In this document: one piece after another, positions 25,201 through 35,491 of the stretch
How positions within the stretch are numbered: the first letter of the stretch is position 1
Layout: each line of letters starts with the position of its first letter
From: Tetranychus cinnabarinus
Lineage: Eukaryota; Arthropoda; Arachnida; Trombidiformes; Tetranychidae
Length of the DNA stretch: 64,000 bases
Assembly: GCA_022266195.1 (NCBI GenBank)
Contig: WHVY01000007.1
Location: forward strand, 1,302,001-1,366,000
Reading direction: 5' to 3'
Translations under genes and position numbers: made by a program
Notes under the pieces: generated by a model
Seen by the model: the letters and a program-made list of their open reading frames with translations, nothing else
Told to the model about the DNA's origin: nothing
The model's database searches: none

Positions 25201-28200
25201 GAATTAATTTTCAGGTTCAATTTTCAATTGTATCCATGAGTCGAACAATTTTCATTTCTCTTTTTCTTCTTCTTTTTTACCTGATAAATGATTCTTTTTT
25301 CTTCAACTTTAATTGTCCTTGTTGAATCCAAAAAGTGTTCAACTTCATTTTACCATGAAATTGACGGATAACAGATTCTTGATTCATTCAATTGAGAATG
25401 ATGATGATATTAACCATGTTAGCCTTGTTTATTTGTTTGTATCAATCAGCATGAAAATGTTGTTATTCTCACCATGAAACTTCTTTTTCTCTTCAGATTT
25501 ATCTACTCTCATCAGAATTCTCATCATCATCATCATAATCATTCGGGTTAAATATGAAATAGTAAATGATTTTCTTCTTGGATTCAAACAGGGAAACAAG
25601 CAAAATGAATCTCGACTTTTTGTTTGCTCAGTTTCATGATCATTGCAAGATGAAAATGTTTCAAAATTCTTGTGAAAGATAATGCAAGTTAACCAATTAA
25701 TCAGATTATCTTCGATAAAATTGACTAATCTTGAATTATCATCATCAATCTTTCTGATTCCCTTAATAAAATGTCAATCAGTTCAATCCATTTATAAACT
25801 CAATATCTCTTCATTTAACCATTAATCTAATCTTTTTTTACCCTGAAAAAAAGGAGAACTTCATGCTCAGGTTTTCTACCTCAGTAAATATATTTACAAT
25901 GATAACTTTCAATTTCATTTCTACATTTTCATTCTGGGTTCAGTTTGTGGGTGAAGAGGGAAATATTGTTGCTCGATTTTATGATGAAAATGAAACTTTT
26001 GGAAAATTTTCTTATTCTTTTCAATTTTTTCTCTTCTTCTTCTTCTTCTTAACTCTTGTTCACCTTTATTTTGCTTCGTGTAATAACATTATCAAGCGTT
26101 ATTTAACCTTCATCCAACAATATCAAAGTCAATCTGAACGAGTAAAGTTTTATTATTATTTTTACTTCATACCTGGAAGGCATTTAATTCACCTTTACAG
26201 AATTATTTTTCATTACAGCGAACTCGCAAGTGACTTTAAATGGTAAAAATACATTTCTTTTTTAGCTCATCATGTTAGTTGTTCATTTTACTCTTCAATT
26301 TTTCACATTTTGTTCCATTTTCTCATTTATCGAGTTTCATCATATCGATCTGGAAACGGACAGTAGAACTGTCTTGATCAGATTCAATCAAAACTTAAAT
26401 CAAATTTTTTTCAAAATTCAATTGGAAAATTTTACTTTTAAATTAATCAGGGAAAATGTCCAAAGAAAAACAAAAAATACAAAAAAATTTCCAATAAGAT
26501 CATTCAAGGCTATTTCTCAGTTGAATTTGTATATTGGACTTATTTTACGCTAATTGAGATGAATTAGCATCTAAGAATTTTGAGATTTGAGCAAAGAAAA
26601 ACATTAGAAATCATTTATAACCGAATAATATCAGGCTGTAAGAGCAACTATCGGCTGAATCGGGTAAAACTTGAGCAACTTGTTTGTAAAGCAAAAATCT
26701 ATTTTTTCAGCTTGTTGTTTAGGAAAAAGTCTACTCCGAAACTCGACAAGGCATTTAAGACATTTTCTTATGAAGAAATAAAGATCGGTATATGTTTGCA
26801 CAGTCCAGTTGGATGATGCGAAATAATTAGAGAGACATCAATTTTTTAGTCCATTCAAAATCTTCCCTTAATTGTAATTCAAGTCAAGTTACTCTGAGTG
26901 CAACGCAAGTGATTGTGCTTATGATTTTTGAAAGACATTGATCGTTGTCAGTAATTGCTTTTTTAGAAAATCGAGCTCTTCCATTTCGCTCAGCAGAACT
27001 TTGAGTATCTAAACGAACTTTGTAAACAATTTATAAATCCAATAAATCAGTTAAAAACAATGGAGAAAATTCATGAATTATTGGTGCAAATAAACCTGAA
27101 ATGTTTTCGTCGAAGTAAACAGAGCAAGAAAAAAAGGAAAAAATTTTGTCTCAAAAGCAAAATATGTAAATAATTGATTTGAAAATATCATTTTTAGCAA
27201 AAACAGAGACTTCAGATTCGAACTGATCAATATCAATAAACTTTGAACTCATTTAAAAGGTAAACAAAATCAGTTAAATTAAAAAAGTGTTCATTAAAAT
27301 GATTAAACTTTTTAACCTTCAAAACCATTGGAAAGCATTTCAAGAGTCAAGAGCAGAAAAAAAGAGTTTAAACCAGAAAAAAAGGTTCAGAATAAACTTG
27401 AAAGGCACTTTAATTAATTTAAAGATTTGCATTGAAACAGGCAATTAATAAACCTGTTGATTACATAAACATTCATGATAACAACATTCAGTTGAACGTT
27501 TCTTCAAAGTTCACTCCCAGTCAAGTTGACGCAACTGTTGATGGAAATAATTTAATCTCTTATTCTTCTCTTCTAAAGATTTCCTGGGTTCGTCAAAAGG
27601 ATCTTCACATTATATCAGCTGGACCTTTTGTTTATACTTCAGATGAACGCTTTGAGCCTAAGCACGTTGACCACACTGACGAATGGTATTTACACATAAA
27701 ATATGTACAAACGGCCGACACTGGCACTTATGAGTGTCAGATTAGTACTGAACCGAAAATGAGTTTACCTTTTTATCTCAACGTTATTGGTAAGATTCAC
27801 TTTTTTTCGTTCATTTTTTCCTTGTTCATTCTTTCCATGAATCAACTTGATTATCATTTCTCACTGAGATTCTCAATTTCATGTTCATCAACATCACATC
27901 AAAACTGATCATAAATTGAATTACATTTATCAAACTGAATCGAGTTGATTGTAAAGTTGAATCTAGACTCTAATCAGATTCATTTGATTATTTTTCATGT
28001 TCTTTTTCCTTCTTCTTCTTCTTCTCATTGATTCAATTGAAACTTGATCCTAATTAAGTGAACAGCAAATTGTATTAACTTAATTTAATCATTTTCACTT
28101 GACAATGTTAACTTTTAATGAAGGAAATAGCGAAAGGAGAAAAATGTTAATTGAAAGATTAAAAAGTAATCATTTGGTTCAACTTTAACAAGATGAACAA

Positions 28201-28954
28201 TTTAAAATGAGTGTTGAATTAATGATAATATCAAAAATGGTTTAGTTTTATGGAAACACCAGAAAAACTTGAATTCAATTTCAGGTATTACTGTTAATAC
28301 GATTAATTAGGGTTGAAATGTTGAACAATGTTTTGGGTTAATGAAGTTGTTGATAATTATAATGATTAAATAATGTAAAGTTGAGGAAAATAATGAAAAG
28401 TGAAAAAATGGTTTCCAGATTGAACCCACTTCTGTTGTTAATTAAACTAATTTTTTGGTTCTGCTTTTTTTTGTGCTTTTTCAGAGGCTAAATCAGAGAT
28501 TCTTGGTGGACCATCAACATATTATCAATCAAAGGATACAATTAATTTAACTTGTATAATTAATCAAACTGCTTCGCCACCTTTATTTGTTTACTGGTTC
28601 AAAGATAATCAAGTTTTAGGTTTTCTTAGTCAAACGGTTAACCCATCTGATTCACGGATTCGTGTTTCAACCATTAAAGGTCCAATATCCATTAGTACCT
28701 TAGAGATAACCAATGCTCGCTCCTCTGACTCGGGCAACTATTCATGTCGACCAGTGCCACAATATGTTGACCCAGCCAATATAACGGTCAATGTCTTGAA
28801 TGGTGATAATCCAGCGGCAATGCAACACTCCAATCACCATAAAGATCAGGTTACAAGTCATACACTTTTGATGATTGTACTCATCATGGTTAGTTGGAGT
28901 TGCTGGTCTGGCCTTTGCCAGTCAACTTTAACCGTTCAAGGTGTCTTCAGTTGA
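4244..28954 (+). CDS. dpr: Dpr-family (defective proboscis extension response) two-immunoglobulin cell-surface protein, 3' three coding exons
   Basis: Coding exons are 4244-4449 (starts in phase 2), 27579-27789 and 28485-28954 (ends TGA). Donors are GTAAGT and GTAAGA, acceptors are CAG, AAG and CAG, and the phases match at both joins. The product has two Ig domains. Ig1 is split across exons: the LKCRIK strand-B cysteine is in the first, then ISWVRQKDLH and DTGTYECQIS in the second. Ig2 has INLTCII, VYWFKD and DSGNYSCRP. The split position, directly before SWVRQKD, and the motif order match Dpr proteins, neuronal surface molecules that pair with DIP proteins in synaptic recognition. The C-terminus ends in a hydrophobic stretch (TLLMIVLIMVSW and after), suggesting a GPI-anchor signal or membrane segment. 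The signal-peptide exon is missing, presumably upstream. Which paralogue of this large family it is cannot be told. An in-frame open stretch just before the second exon (27432-27578) looks non-coding, because the acceptor at 27578 has a good pyrimidine tract. Confidence 0.88.
5770..6560. other. Compositionally distinct block in the dpr intron, possibly a decayed element
   Basis: This stretch is visibly richer in G and C and lacks the ATC and T-tract microrepeats of its surroundings (for example around 6215-6390 and 6425-6500). All frames are interrupted. It could be an old transposon remnant, a conserved regulatory block or chance. No terminal repeats were identified. Confidence 0.25.
18012..18919. 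repeat. Loose cluster of CTCCCAG / GGGAGTG motifs
   Basis: Copies of ACTCCCAG or its reverse complement lie near 18013 (CTGGGAGTTG), 18314 (CACTCCCAG), 18574 (GGGAGTG), 18739 (TGGGAGTG), 18881 (GGGAGTG) and 18912 (ACTCCCAG). Orientation is mixed. Six in under 1 kb of AT-rich DNA is more than the background suggests. Confidence 0.4.
23746..23848 (+). repeat. Dense cluster of CACTCCCAG motifs
   Basis: Same-strand copies of CACTCCCAG occur at 23746, 23791 and 23840, with one-mismatch copies at 23803 (CACTCCTAG) and 23827 (TACTCCCAG). That is five units in about 100 bp with uneven spacing (45, 12, 24 and 13 bp), so this is not a simple tandem array. A further perfect copy is at 27512-27520, shortly before the second dpr exon. 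A protein-binding or splicing-enhancer cluster is possible; function is unknown. Confidence 0.5.
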
Positions 28955-30050
28955 TGGTGGTTCGGTCCATCATTAGGCAAGCACACTAATGGTAACGTTT
29001 AATAATGATTACTGCAAGTTTACAGTTTATGTGGAAGGCAAGATGACGATAGGAGACAGTAATGGAAGTTCTTGTTGCTGTTTTCTGTTTATTGGTGGCA
29101 ATCATGATGGTGCATCAATGATGATAATGGCTGCAATAATGTTCAATATAATGACGATGATGAAGATGACAAAAATGATTAGGAAAGTGATCATGATGAC
29201 GATGAACATAACTGTTCCTTTAAGAGGCAACAAAAACGGGAAACAACAAAACAATAATGAAGATAATGGTTGATGATATTGTGATGCTTTTTGCTTCTTG
29301 CTCAGAAAATCTTTATTCGTAAAATCAAATAGACTCATCTTTTGGTGAAACTTGAAATGGTCAACTGGACAAGATTAAATTGGTCATTCTTTTTGCTCAT
29401 CAATTTCATGAGGAAGACGGAAAAGAATCCATTTCCTATTCGATTCTTTCGCTGTTTTTTTTTCAATTCTCCATTCTTCAACATTGGACTTGCAAGTCAA
29501 CATCAAGTTGAAATTCAATTGTGTTTCAAGATCAGGAATTTACAAAAGTCGAAAATTGATCTCAAGAGATGCTTTTTCGGCTATTTTTCGTTTTCTTTTT
29601 ACTCGATGAATAGTAAATTTAAAGAAACGCTGACTCGATGTTGCCCAGTGTTTCAAGTTGATGCTGGATTTGGCTTTGAAACTCAAATTGAACCTTGAGT
29701 TTTATGTCTTTTTTTGGTCCACTTCTGGTAATCATCTAAGCTGATAACAACCCTGAAGGCTTCAATTATTGGAACAGTTCATTTTTGGGTTTTCTCGACT
29801 TACAATTGATTCTCATTTTGAGTCTCTTCTTGTTTCAAGCAAAATCCATTTAATGACTGGGGATAATCATGATGCTTATGATTATTTTATTATTTAATTG
29901 TCATTCTAATGATAATTTTACATCATGGTCAACATCTAATTTCATTAATGTCTCGTTATTGTTATTATTTTGTAAATATTTTTCTTTCCTCGTTCTTCTG
30001 GTCAAATGTCTGTGCCTTTAAAATAAATTTTTTGTCAATAAAGTATCATT
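28955..30050 (+). other. 3' UTR of the dpr-like gene with two polyadenylation signals
   Basis: After the TGA at 28952-28954 no further domain coding is seen. AATAAA occurs at 30022-30027 and 30037-30042, followed by T-rich sequence, so the transcript probably ends near 30.05-30.07 kb. The 94- and 118-codon open frames inside are Met- and Phe-rich and unconvincing. Confidence 0.55.
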
Positions 30051-30059
30051 ACTAAGAAA

Positions 30060-30765
30060 GTAAATGTTTCTTTCTCTGTTTTGTTTTACTTTTTTGGGTT
30101 ACTTTTTAATAAATTACAATTGACGGCTAAAATCATTATTTAATGATGGTAAGTCTATTTGTAAATGAGATGTAATTAAATAAAAATGTACAAAATTTCA
30201 ACTCATTTGTATTCTGGTTGCTGGTCAAGCAAATTTAAAATGGCATTAAAGTATCAACATTTTCAAATTTTCTGATTTCCTATTCATTTCAATTACTTTG
30301 GTTTAGTTTTCTTATTGATTAACTAAATAAAGATTGGTTTATATTGAACATTAGACAGAGATTCATATTCAGATTGAAAGGCTCGGTAAAACAGTTGAGT
30401 TTATTGCATTGTCATTTGACTATTTAACCATTGACTCAGTTATTTGTATTTGCATTTTCTGTCAGAATTTATTTGTATAATAATTTGATAAATGATTAAG
30501 AATTAGTTTTATTGATATAAATATTTAGATCTTTTATTTTAATTGAAAGTTTTTTTGTCTACAAGTTTGGGAAATTTGAAAAACGCGGCAAAACTTTCTG
30601 GTATTGAACACATTTATTTGCTTAGCAACGCACTCGGAAACGGAAAGCTGTTATAGTTTTGTATTTTCATTCTTGGGTTTTATTTGATTTAAGAAATTTA
30701 ATCTCAACTTATAACTTTATTTAGTTTAATTAGTTTTCATTTTTTGGTGTAATTTATTAAGTAAA
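30060..30765 (+). other. Intergenic stretch and 5' region of RpL29
   Basis: AT-rich DNA between the dpr polyadenylation region and the RpL29 start. A small GC-richer patch near 30618-30650 (gcaacgcactcggaaacgg) may mark the RpL29 core promoter. No TATA box or gene is recognised. Confidence 0.4.
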
Positions 30766-31166
30766 ATGGCCAAGTCAAAGAATCACACTAATCACAATCA
30801 AAGTAAGTACTTGCTGGCTTTTTACGTTGTGATGTCTATCCTTTCTTATTTGTCTCACTGATTACTTATGTCTTTAATATTTTTTTGTTTTATTTTAGAC
30901 CGAAAAGATCACAGAAATGGAATTAAGATGCCCAAAAGGTTCCGAAAGGAATCCATGAGAGGGGTATGTTATGAAATTAATTTGTGATTTGACCTCTGTT
31001 ATTGATTGTTTCATTTGTTTTTTTTCAGGTTGACCCAAAACTTCTCCGTAACCTTAAGTTCGCACGTAAGGGTAACAAATCAAGGGTTGAACTTGCTGCT
31101 ATCCGAAAAGAAAGAGGAATTGATCAACCAGCTAGACTTGTCAAAAGTGCTCCAAAAGCAAAATAG
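30766..31166 (+). CDS. RpL29: 60S ribosomal protein L29 (eL29)
   Basis: Three exons: 30766-30802, 30899-30963 and 31029-31166, with introns of 96 and 65 bp. Donors are GTAAGT and GTATGT, acceptors TTTTAG and TTTCAG. The product is 79 residues, basic, beginning MAKSKNHTNHNQ and continuing HRNGIKMPKR, RGVDPKLLRN and KFARKGNK, the diagnostic order for eukaryotic L29. The length matches arthropod eL29, which lacks the long C-terminal tail of vertebrates. It is a structural component of the large cytosolic ribosomal subunit. The start codon follows a gtaaaATGG context. It lies about 430 bp from the stop of the convergent RFC4 copy. Confidence 0.96.
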
Positions 31167-31461
31167 ACTACTAGAATTGTGTTTCAATGAGATGGACAGT
31201 TTTTCAAAATTAACTATTAAATGGATAATTTAAAAAAATAACAGTGTTTTGCTTTCTTCGTGTCTTCCATCGTGCTGATGTTAATTTTTGCTGGGTCTAT
31301 TTCAATCGTGTTTGGACACTTTAATGTAGACCTGTGTTGCATTGCTGAGAATTTTGAAAATGAGATGCTTTACATGTGCATTTGACATTTTATGCTTCAG
31401 CATCTTTACATTTATTTAGAAAAGAAATGAGACAAAATCTGATACAATTAGATGTTTCGGG
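31167..31461. other. Short convergent intergenic region between RpL29 and the left RFC4 copy
   Basis: Holds the 3' ends of two genes that point at each other. No further coding or RNA gene is evident. Confidence 0.5.
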
Positions 31462-32868
31462 ATTTCACCATGAAACAATTTACCTATTATATTATTGGAA
31501 AGTGTAATAGGAAATGACAATAATGAGTAGGTTAACATAAAGTCTTTGAAAATGGAAATATTTCACAGTATGTATAGTTCAATACAATTTAGGGTTTATT
31601 TCTTTCCAAGTAATTGTATGAAAACTGAGGCTACATTGAAAGTTTGTAAAAATTCATCTGCTCCTTCAAGAAGTCGGTAATCAGCTAAAGCTAATGCTTC
31701 AATTAATTCACTAATCTGTTCATCAGTTAATAAACAATTCTCACCAAGAACCCAATCATGAAGTTGATTAAGTAATTGAGCTCCTGAAAAACCTTCAGCA
31801 ACCATACTATTAAGAACATCTTCAACATTCTCGTAAGATTGTTTTTGGCAAGCTTCGACAAACATATCTATCCAATTCTCTGGTATATAACCTGTCACTT
31901 CTCGTACATCATTTATTGTCAATATTTCATCTCCTTTTAAACGATATGCTGTTTGTAAAAATGTTATCGCTTTACGTAAATCTCCACCAGATACTTTTAT
32001 CAATTCTGTTAGAACAACATCATTTTCCAATGAAATATTTTCACTATTGCAAATTGTTGCCAACTTTTCCATAACTAAATCTTGTTGTAACGGCTTAAAT
32101 CTAAACTTAGAACATCTGGAAACTATTGGATCGATAATTCTGCTGATATAATTACATATAATACAAAAACGCGTTGATTTTGTTTCCTTTTCCATTATTC
32201 GTCTTAAGCAGGCTTGAGCAGATTGTGTCATAGAATCAGCTTCATCCAATACTATTATCTTGAATGGTGGATACTTATTTCCATTTTCACTTCGACTTAC
32301 AGTTTGTTGAGCAAAACGTTTAACCTTTTCTCTAATAACAGCAATACCTCTTTCGTCGGAAGCGTTCAATTCTAAAATTTATAAAGAAAAATGAAAAATT
32401 TAATACATGCACAATAATAAAAATAAATAAATTGATAATCTTACCTAATACTCTCGATGAAAACTGATCTTGAAACATTTCTCGGGCTAATGCTAAAATT
32501 GTTGATGTTTTACCAGTACCTGGAGGTCCATAGAACAATAAATTAGGAAAGTCGTCTCCTTTTAAACATTGTTTAAGGACATTAACAGCTTCTTCTTGAT
32601 AAACAACTTCATCGATATTTTTTGGACGATATTTTTCAACCCAAGGTACCATAACACGTTTCACTTCTTGTGACATCTTGTTATTCTTGTACTATGTTGA
32701 TAACACTCAAATACTGATAACAAATGTTATAATTAAAAAATTAAGAAATCAACACTTTTAAATAATATTAAAATTGAAAAACAAAACAAGCAGCTTGTTA
32801 GCATAAATAAAAGCTGGTTAAGCTTGAAAATGTGGAAGATGGCGCGAATTGTGTATCCAGTATTTTCT
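31462..32868. repeat. Left arm of a large inverted repeat carrying RFC4
   Basis: The reverse complement of this arm matches 33489-34884. From 31523 to 32868 the arms look identical by eye, including the RFC4 intron and 5' flank. The outermost roughly 60 bp (31462-31522) hold several base differences and a 13-base insertion relative to the right arm. The inner end breaks sharply after the shared tattttct at 32861-32868. Confidence 0.92.
31596..32676 (-). CDS. RFC4: Replication factor C subunit 4 (clamp-loader small subunit), left copy
   Basis: Two exons on the minus strand, 32676-32445 and 32371-31596, with a 73-bp intron (donor GTAAGA, acceptor TTTTAG) joining ...RVL to ELNASDERG. The 335-residue product is an AAA+ ATPase that loads PCNA onto primed DNA in the nucleus. 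Visible motifs are VPWVEKYRP (RFC box II) near residues 10-18, Walker A GPPGTGKT at 50-57, LNASDERG near 79-86, Walker B LDEAD at 119-123, and the arginine-finger motif SRC at 162-164. TRFCIICNY, RFKPL and GDLRKAIT match RFC4 rather than RFC2 or RFC5. Length fits the family. An AATAAA overlaps the TAA stop. Its protein, intron and 5' flank are identical to the right copy, so it is either very recent or homogenised. Confidence 0.95.
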
Positions 32869-33223
32869 AAAACGCAAAAACTAGCTGATTATTCGTCCAT
32901 TGCTGACCGGTAAGTATCAACCTTTTGGTTCACGACTGATTGTTGTAAAGTTCTTATAGGTGACTGAAATTCATGAATGTTACAGTCATACCTCTCATAA
33001 TGCACAGGCTGAAGAGCCATCTATTGTCAAAATTATCGAAAATGCCGAAGGCAATGTACTAATTCTTAGTTTAGTCAATTTAGTCAATGTGGATGATAAT
33101 TTTGAGGAAACTTGTGCAAGAATGAATAATTCAAGTCCAATGATTTTACCCTCGTCTGAGCAATTGAACGACATGATTGATGCTTTCAATGAAACTACGA
33201 TAATTTCAGGTGAACACCAATAG
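32830..33223 (+). CDS. Small hypothetical two-exon gene in the palindrome spacer
   Basis: Tentative model: exon 1 is 32830-32909 (MWKMARIVYPVF..., or from the Met at 32839), the intron has donor GTAAGT at 32910 and acceptor TTACAG at 32985, and exon 2 is 32986-33223 ending TAG. The product would be about 105 residues, acidic in its second half, with no signal peptide or membrane segment. I do not recognise the family. It is divergent from the left RFC4 copy, with roughly 150 bp between start codons, so both would share a promoter region. Its first 13 codons lie inside the perfect inverted repeat, and a broken version of the same start sits on the minus strand at the right arm. The alternative acceptor at 32959 would give an immediate stop. 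It may be a remnant of a longer gene. Confidence 0.35.
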
Positions 33224-33259
33224 GTGACTCTAGTAGTAGGCTGTGCAATATGAGAGGTA

Positions 33260-33420
33260 CAGGGTGTAAAGAAAGTTTTGGCAAGTAAGCTCAGCCCACT
33301 TCATTGCGCAGAGATCTTTTTTGGTTTCTTTAAGTGAGTCAAACCATTATTTTTAAAAAAACCGCTCTCTCATACGCAATCTTTTGAGTCCCGCCCTACC
33401 AAAACTTTCTTTACACCCTG
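33260..33420. mobile_element. MITE with Tc1/mariner-type termini
   Basis: A 161-bp non-coding element with 22-bp perfect terminal inverted repeats (33260-33281 and 33399-33420) starting CAGGGTGTAAAGAAAG. It is flanked on both sides by TA (33258-33259 and 33421-33422), the target duplication expected of Tc1/mariner transposases. The interior has no ORF, so it depends on a transposase elsewhere. Removing it together with one TA rejoins a sequence (gagagg|ta|tgactg) that matches the reverse complement of 32979-33003 in the spacer gene. Confidence 0.85.
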
Positions 33421-33488
33421 TATGACTGTAATGAATTTAATTAATGAAAACTTTTCTGTAAAAGTATAAATTGAGTAGTATCTGGATC

Positions 33489-34884
33489 AGAAAATACTGG
33501 ATACACAATTCGCGCCATCTTCCACATTTTCAAGCTTAACCAGCTTTTATTTATGCTAACAAGCTGCTTGTTTTGTTTTTCAATTTTAATATTATTTAAA
33601 AGTGTTGATTTCTTAATTTTTTAATTATAACATTTGTTATCAGTATTTGAGTGTTATCAACATAGTACAAGAATAACAAGATGTCACAAGAAGTGAAACG
33701 TGTTATGGTACCTTGGGTTGAAAAATATCGTCCAAAAAATATCGATGAAGTTGTTTATCAAGAAGAAGCTGTTAATGTCCTTAAACAATGTTTAAAAGGA
33801 GACGACTTTCCTAATTTATTGTTCTATGGACCTCCAGGTACTGGTAAAACATCAACAATTTTAGCATTAGCCCGAGAAATGTTTCAAGATCAGTTTTCAT
33901 CGAGAGTATTAGGTAAGATTATCAATTTATTTATTTTTATTATTGTGCATGTATTAAATTTTTCATTTTTCTTTATAAATTTTAGAATTGAACGCTTCCG
34001 ACGAAAGAGGTATTGCTGTTATTAGAGAAAAGGTTAAACGTTTTGCTCAACAAACTGTAAGTCGAAGTGAAAATGGAAATAAGTATCCACCATTCAAGAT
34101 AATAGTATTGGATGAAGCTGATTCTATGACACAATCTGCTCAAGCCTGCTTAAGACGAATAATGGAAAAGGAAACAAAATCAACGCGTTTTTGTATTATA
34201 TGTAATTATATCAGCAGAATTATCGATCCAATAGTTTCCAGATGTTCTAAGTTTAGATTTAAGCCGTTACAACAAGATTTAGTTATGGAAAAGTTGGCAA
34301 CAATTTGCAATAGTGAAAATATTTCATTGGAAAATGATGTTGTTCTAACAGAATTGATAAAAGTATCTGGTGGAGATTTACGTAAAGCGATAACATTTTT
34401 ACAAACAGCATATCGTTTAAAAGGAGATGAAATATTGACAATAAATGATGTACGAGAAGTGACAGGTTATATACCAGAGAATTGGATAGATATGTTTGTC
34501 GAAGCTTGCCAAAAACAATCTTACGAGAATGTTGAAGATGTTCTTAATAGTATGGTTGCTGAAGGTTTTTCAGGAGCTCAATTACTTAATCAACTTCATG
34601 ATTGGGTTCTTGGTGAGAATTGTTTATTAACTGATGAACAGATTAGTGAATTAATTGAAGCATTAGCTTTAGCTGATTACCGACTTCTTGAAGGAGCAGA
34701 TGAATTTTTACAAACTTTCAATGTAGCCTCAGTTTTCATACAATTACTTGGAAAGAAATAAACCCTAAATTGTATTGAACTATACATACTGTGAAATATT
34801 TCCATTTTCAAAGACTTTATGTTAACCTACTCATCATTGTCATCTCCTATTACACTTTTCAATAATATTGTTTCATGGTGAAAT
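33489..34884. repeat. Right arm of the large inverted repeat carrying RFC4
   Basis: Mirror image of 31462-32868, with a central spacer of 620 bp. Identity is unbroken from 33489 to 34834. The first difference is at 34835, followed by two more substitutions and a deletion relative to the left arm before homology ends near 34884. Confidence 0.92.
33681..34761 (+). CDS. RFC4: Replication factor C subunit 4, right copy
   Basis: Exons are 33681-33912 and 33986-34761 on the plus strand, encoding the same 335 residues as the left copy, with the same 73-bp intron. It is open from start to stop with intact Walker A, Walker B and SRC motifs, so nothing marks it as a pseudogene. The 192 bp before its start codon are shared exactly with the left copy. 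Beyond that its upstream neighbour is the broken half of the spacer-gene copy and a MITE, so long-range regulation could differ. AATAAA at 34757-34762 overlaps the TAA stop, suggesting a very short 3' UTR unless another signal is used. Confidence 0.94.
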
Positions 34885-35459
34885 AATTCAATATCGATTT
34901 TCTTAAACTTTTGAGTTGAAACAATGAAATACTTAATTACATTCAAGGCCTACGTTTTATATTCTTGAGCCGACAAATATTCGGTAAATCTATCGATCTT
35001 TTACTAAACGTTTTAGTAAGCAACATGGAAGTTAAAATTTAAAACAAATGTTTGTTGAACGTTCTTAGTCGCACTAGAAAAGCAAAGCTATTGTCCAAAT
35101 TATTTGGTACTAGTCTATTTTTTGAGTCAGTAAATCTCATGAACTTGTATTTCTTCTGTTTTCTGATTAAATGTATCAAGATTTTTTAAGAAAATAATGA
35201 TGAAATAAAATCTGTTTATTTCGTTTAAATTTTTATTCGCAATCAATGACGAGGTAATGACATTAATATCAATTCATTATTGCATGCCATGAATCCAATA
35301 GACTAGATAGTGAAATTTGATCAACGGTCTTGCATCAAAAGACATTTAAACAAATGAGTAATTGGAATATTCAGGTGAATTCTAGATGAAACTTTAGTTA
35401 TTATTAGCTCCCATCACCGTAACAACATGAAATTATCATAAAATTTTAAGTCATTTTAA
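34885..35459 (+). other. Intergenic region upstream of the small heat-shock protein gene
   Basis: AT-rich, no gene seen. Two GAAnnTTC dyads (35057-35064 and 35365-35372) could be distal heat-shock-factor half-sites, but such short motifs are common by chance. Confidence 0.4.
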
Positions 35460-35472
35460 TTCTAGAGACTTC
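35460..35472 (+). promoter_or_regulatory. Heat-shock element candidate
   Basis: TTCtaGAGacTTC: three alternating heat-shock-factor pentamer cores at exact 5-bp spacing, with one mismatch (GAG for GAA). It lies 13 bp upstream of a TATA box and about 175 bp before the small heat-shock protein start codon, the expected place for heat-inducible control. Confidence 0.6.
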
Positions 35473-35485
35473 TTAATTTCTATCA

Positions 35486-35491
35486 TATAAA
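35486..35491 (+). promoter_or_regulatory. TATA box of the small heat-shock protein gene
   Basis: TATAAA directly downstream of the heat-shock element. Transcription would start near 35515-35520, giving a 5' UTR of about 130 bases. Confidence 0.6.

Larger units (their letters stand above)
4450..27578 (+). other. 23.1-kb intron of the dpr-like gene, no nested gene recognised
   Basis: This interval lies between a GTAAGT donor and a pyrimidine-rich acceptor (tattcttctcttctaaag). It is AT-rich with many pyrimidine tracts and short ATC/TCA microrepeats. Open frames up to 157 codons occur but are biased toward Phe, Leu and Ser, as expected of T-rich DNA, and match no domain I know. I saw no tRNA, rRNA or transposon ORF in it. 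The only internal structures singled out are a compositionally different block near 5.8-6.6 kb and clusters of a CACTCCCAG motif near 18.0-18.9 and 23.75-23.85 kb, listed separately. Confidence 0.75.

Noticed and set aside
25863..26816. Three successive plus-strand open frames (127, 93 and 78 codons)
   Set aside because: Different frames, T-rich composition, no plausible splice sites joining them into a domain-bearing protein.
27432..27578. In-frame open stretch before the second dpr exon
   Set aside because: The preceding exon joins perfectly (DHT-ISWVRQ) at the 27578/27579 acceptor, matching the Dpr fold; an extension would insert about 49 residues into an Ig domain.
30803..30898. C/D-box-like sequences (GTGATGT ... 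CTGA) in the first RpL29 intron
   Set aside because: Spacing of about 30 nt is too short, box C is imperfect and there is no terminal stem; not a credible snoRNA.
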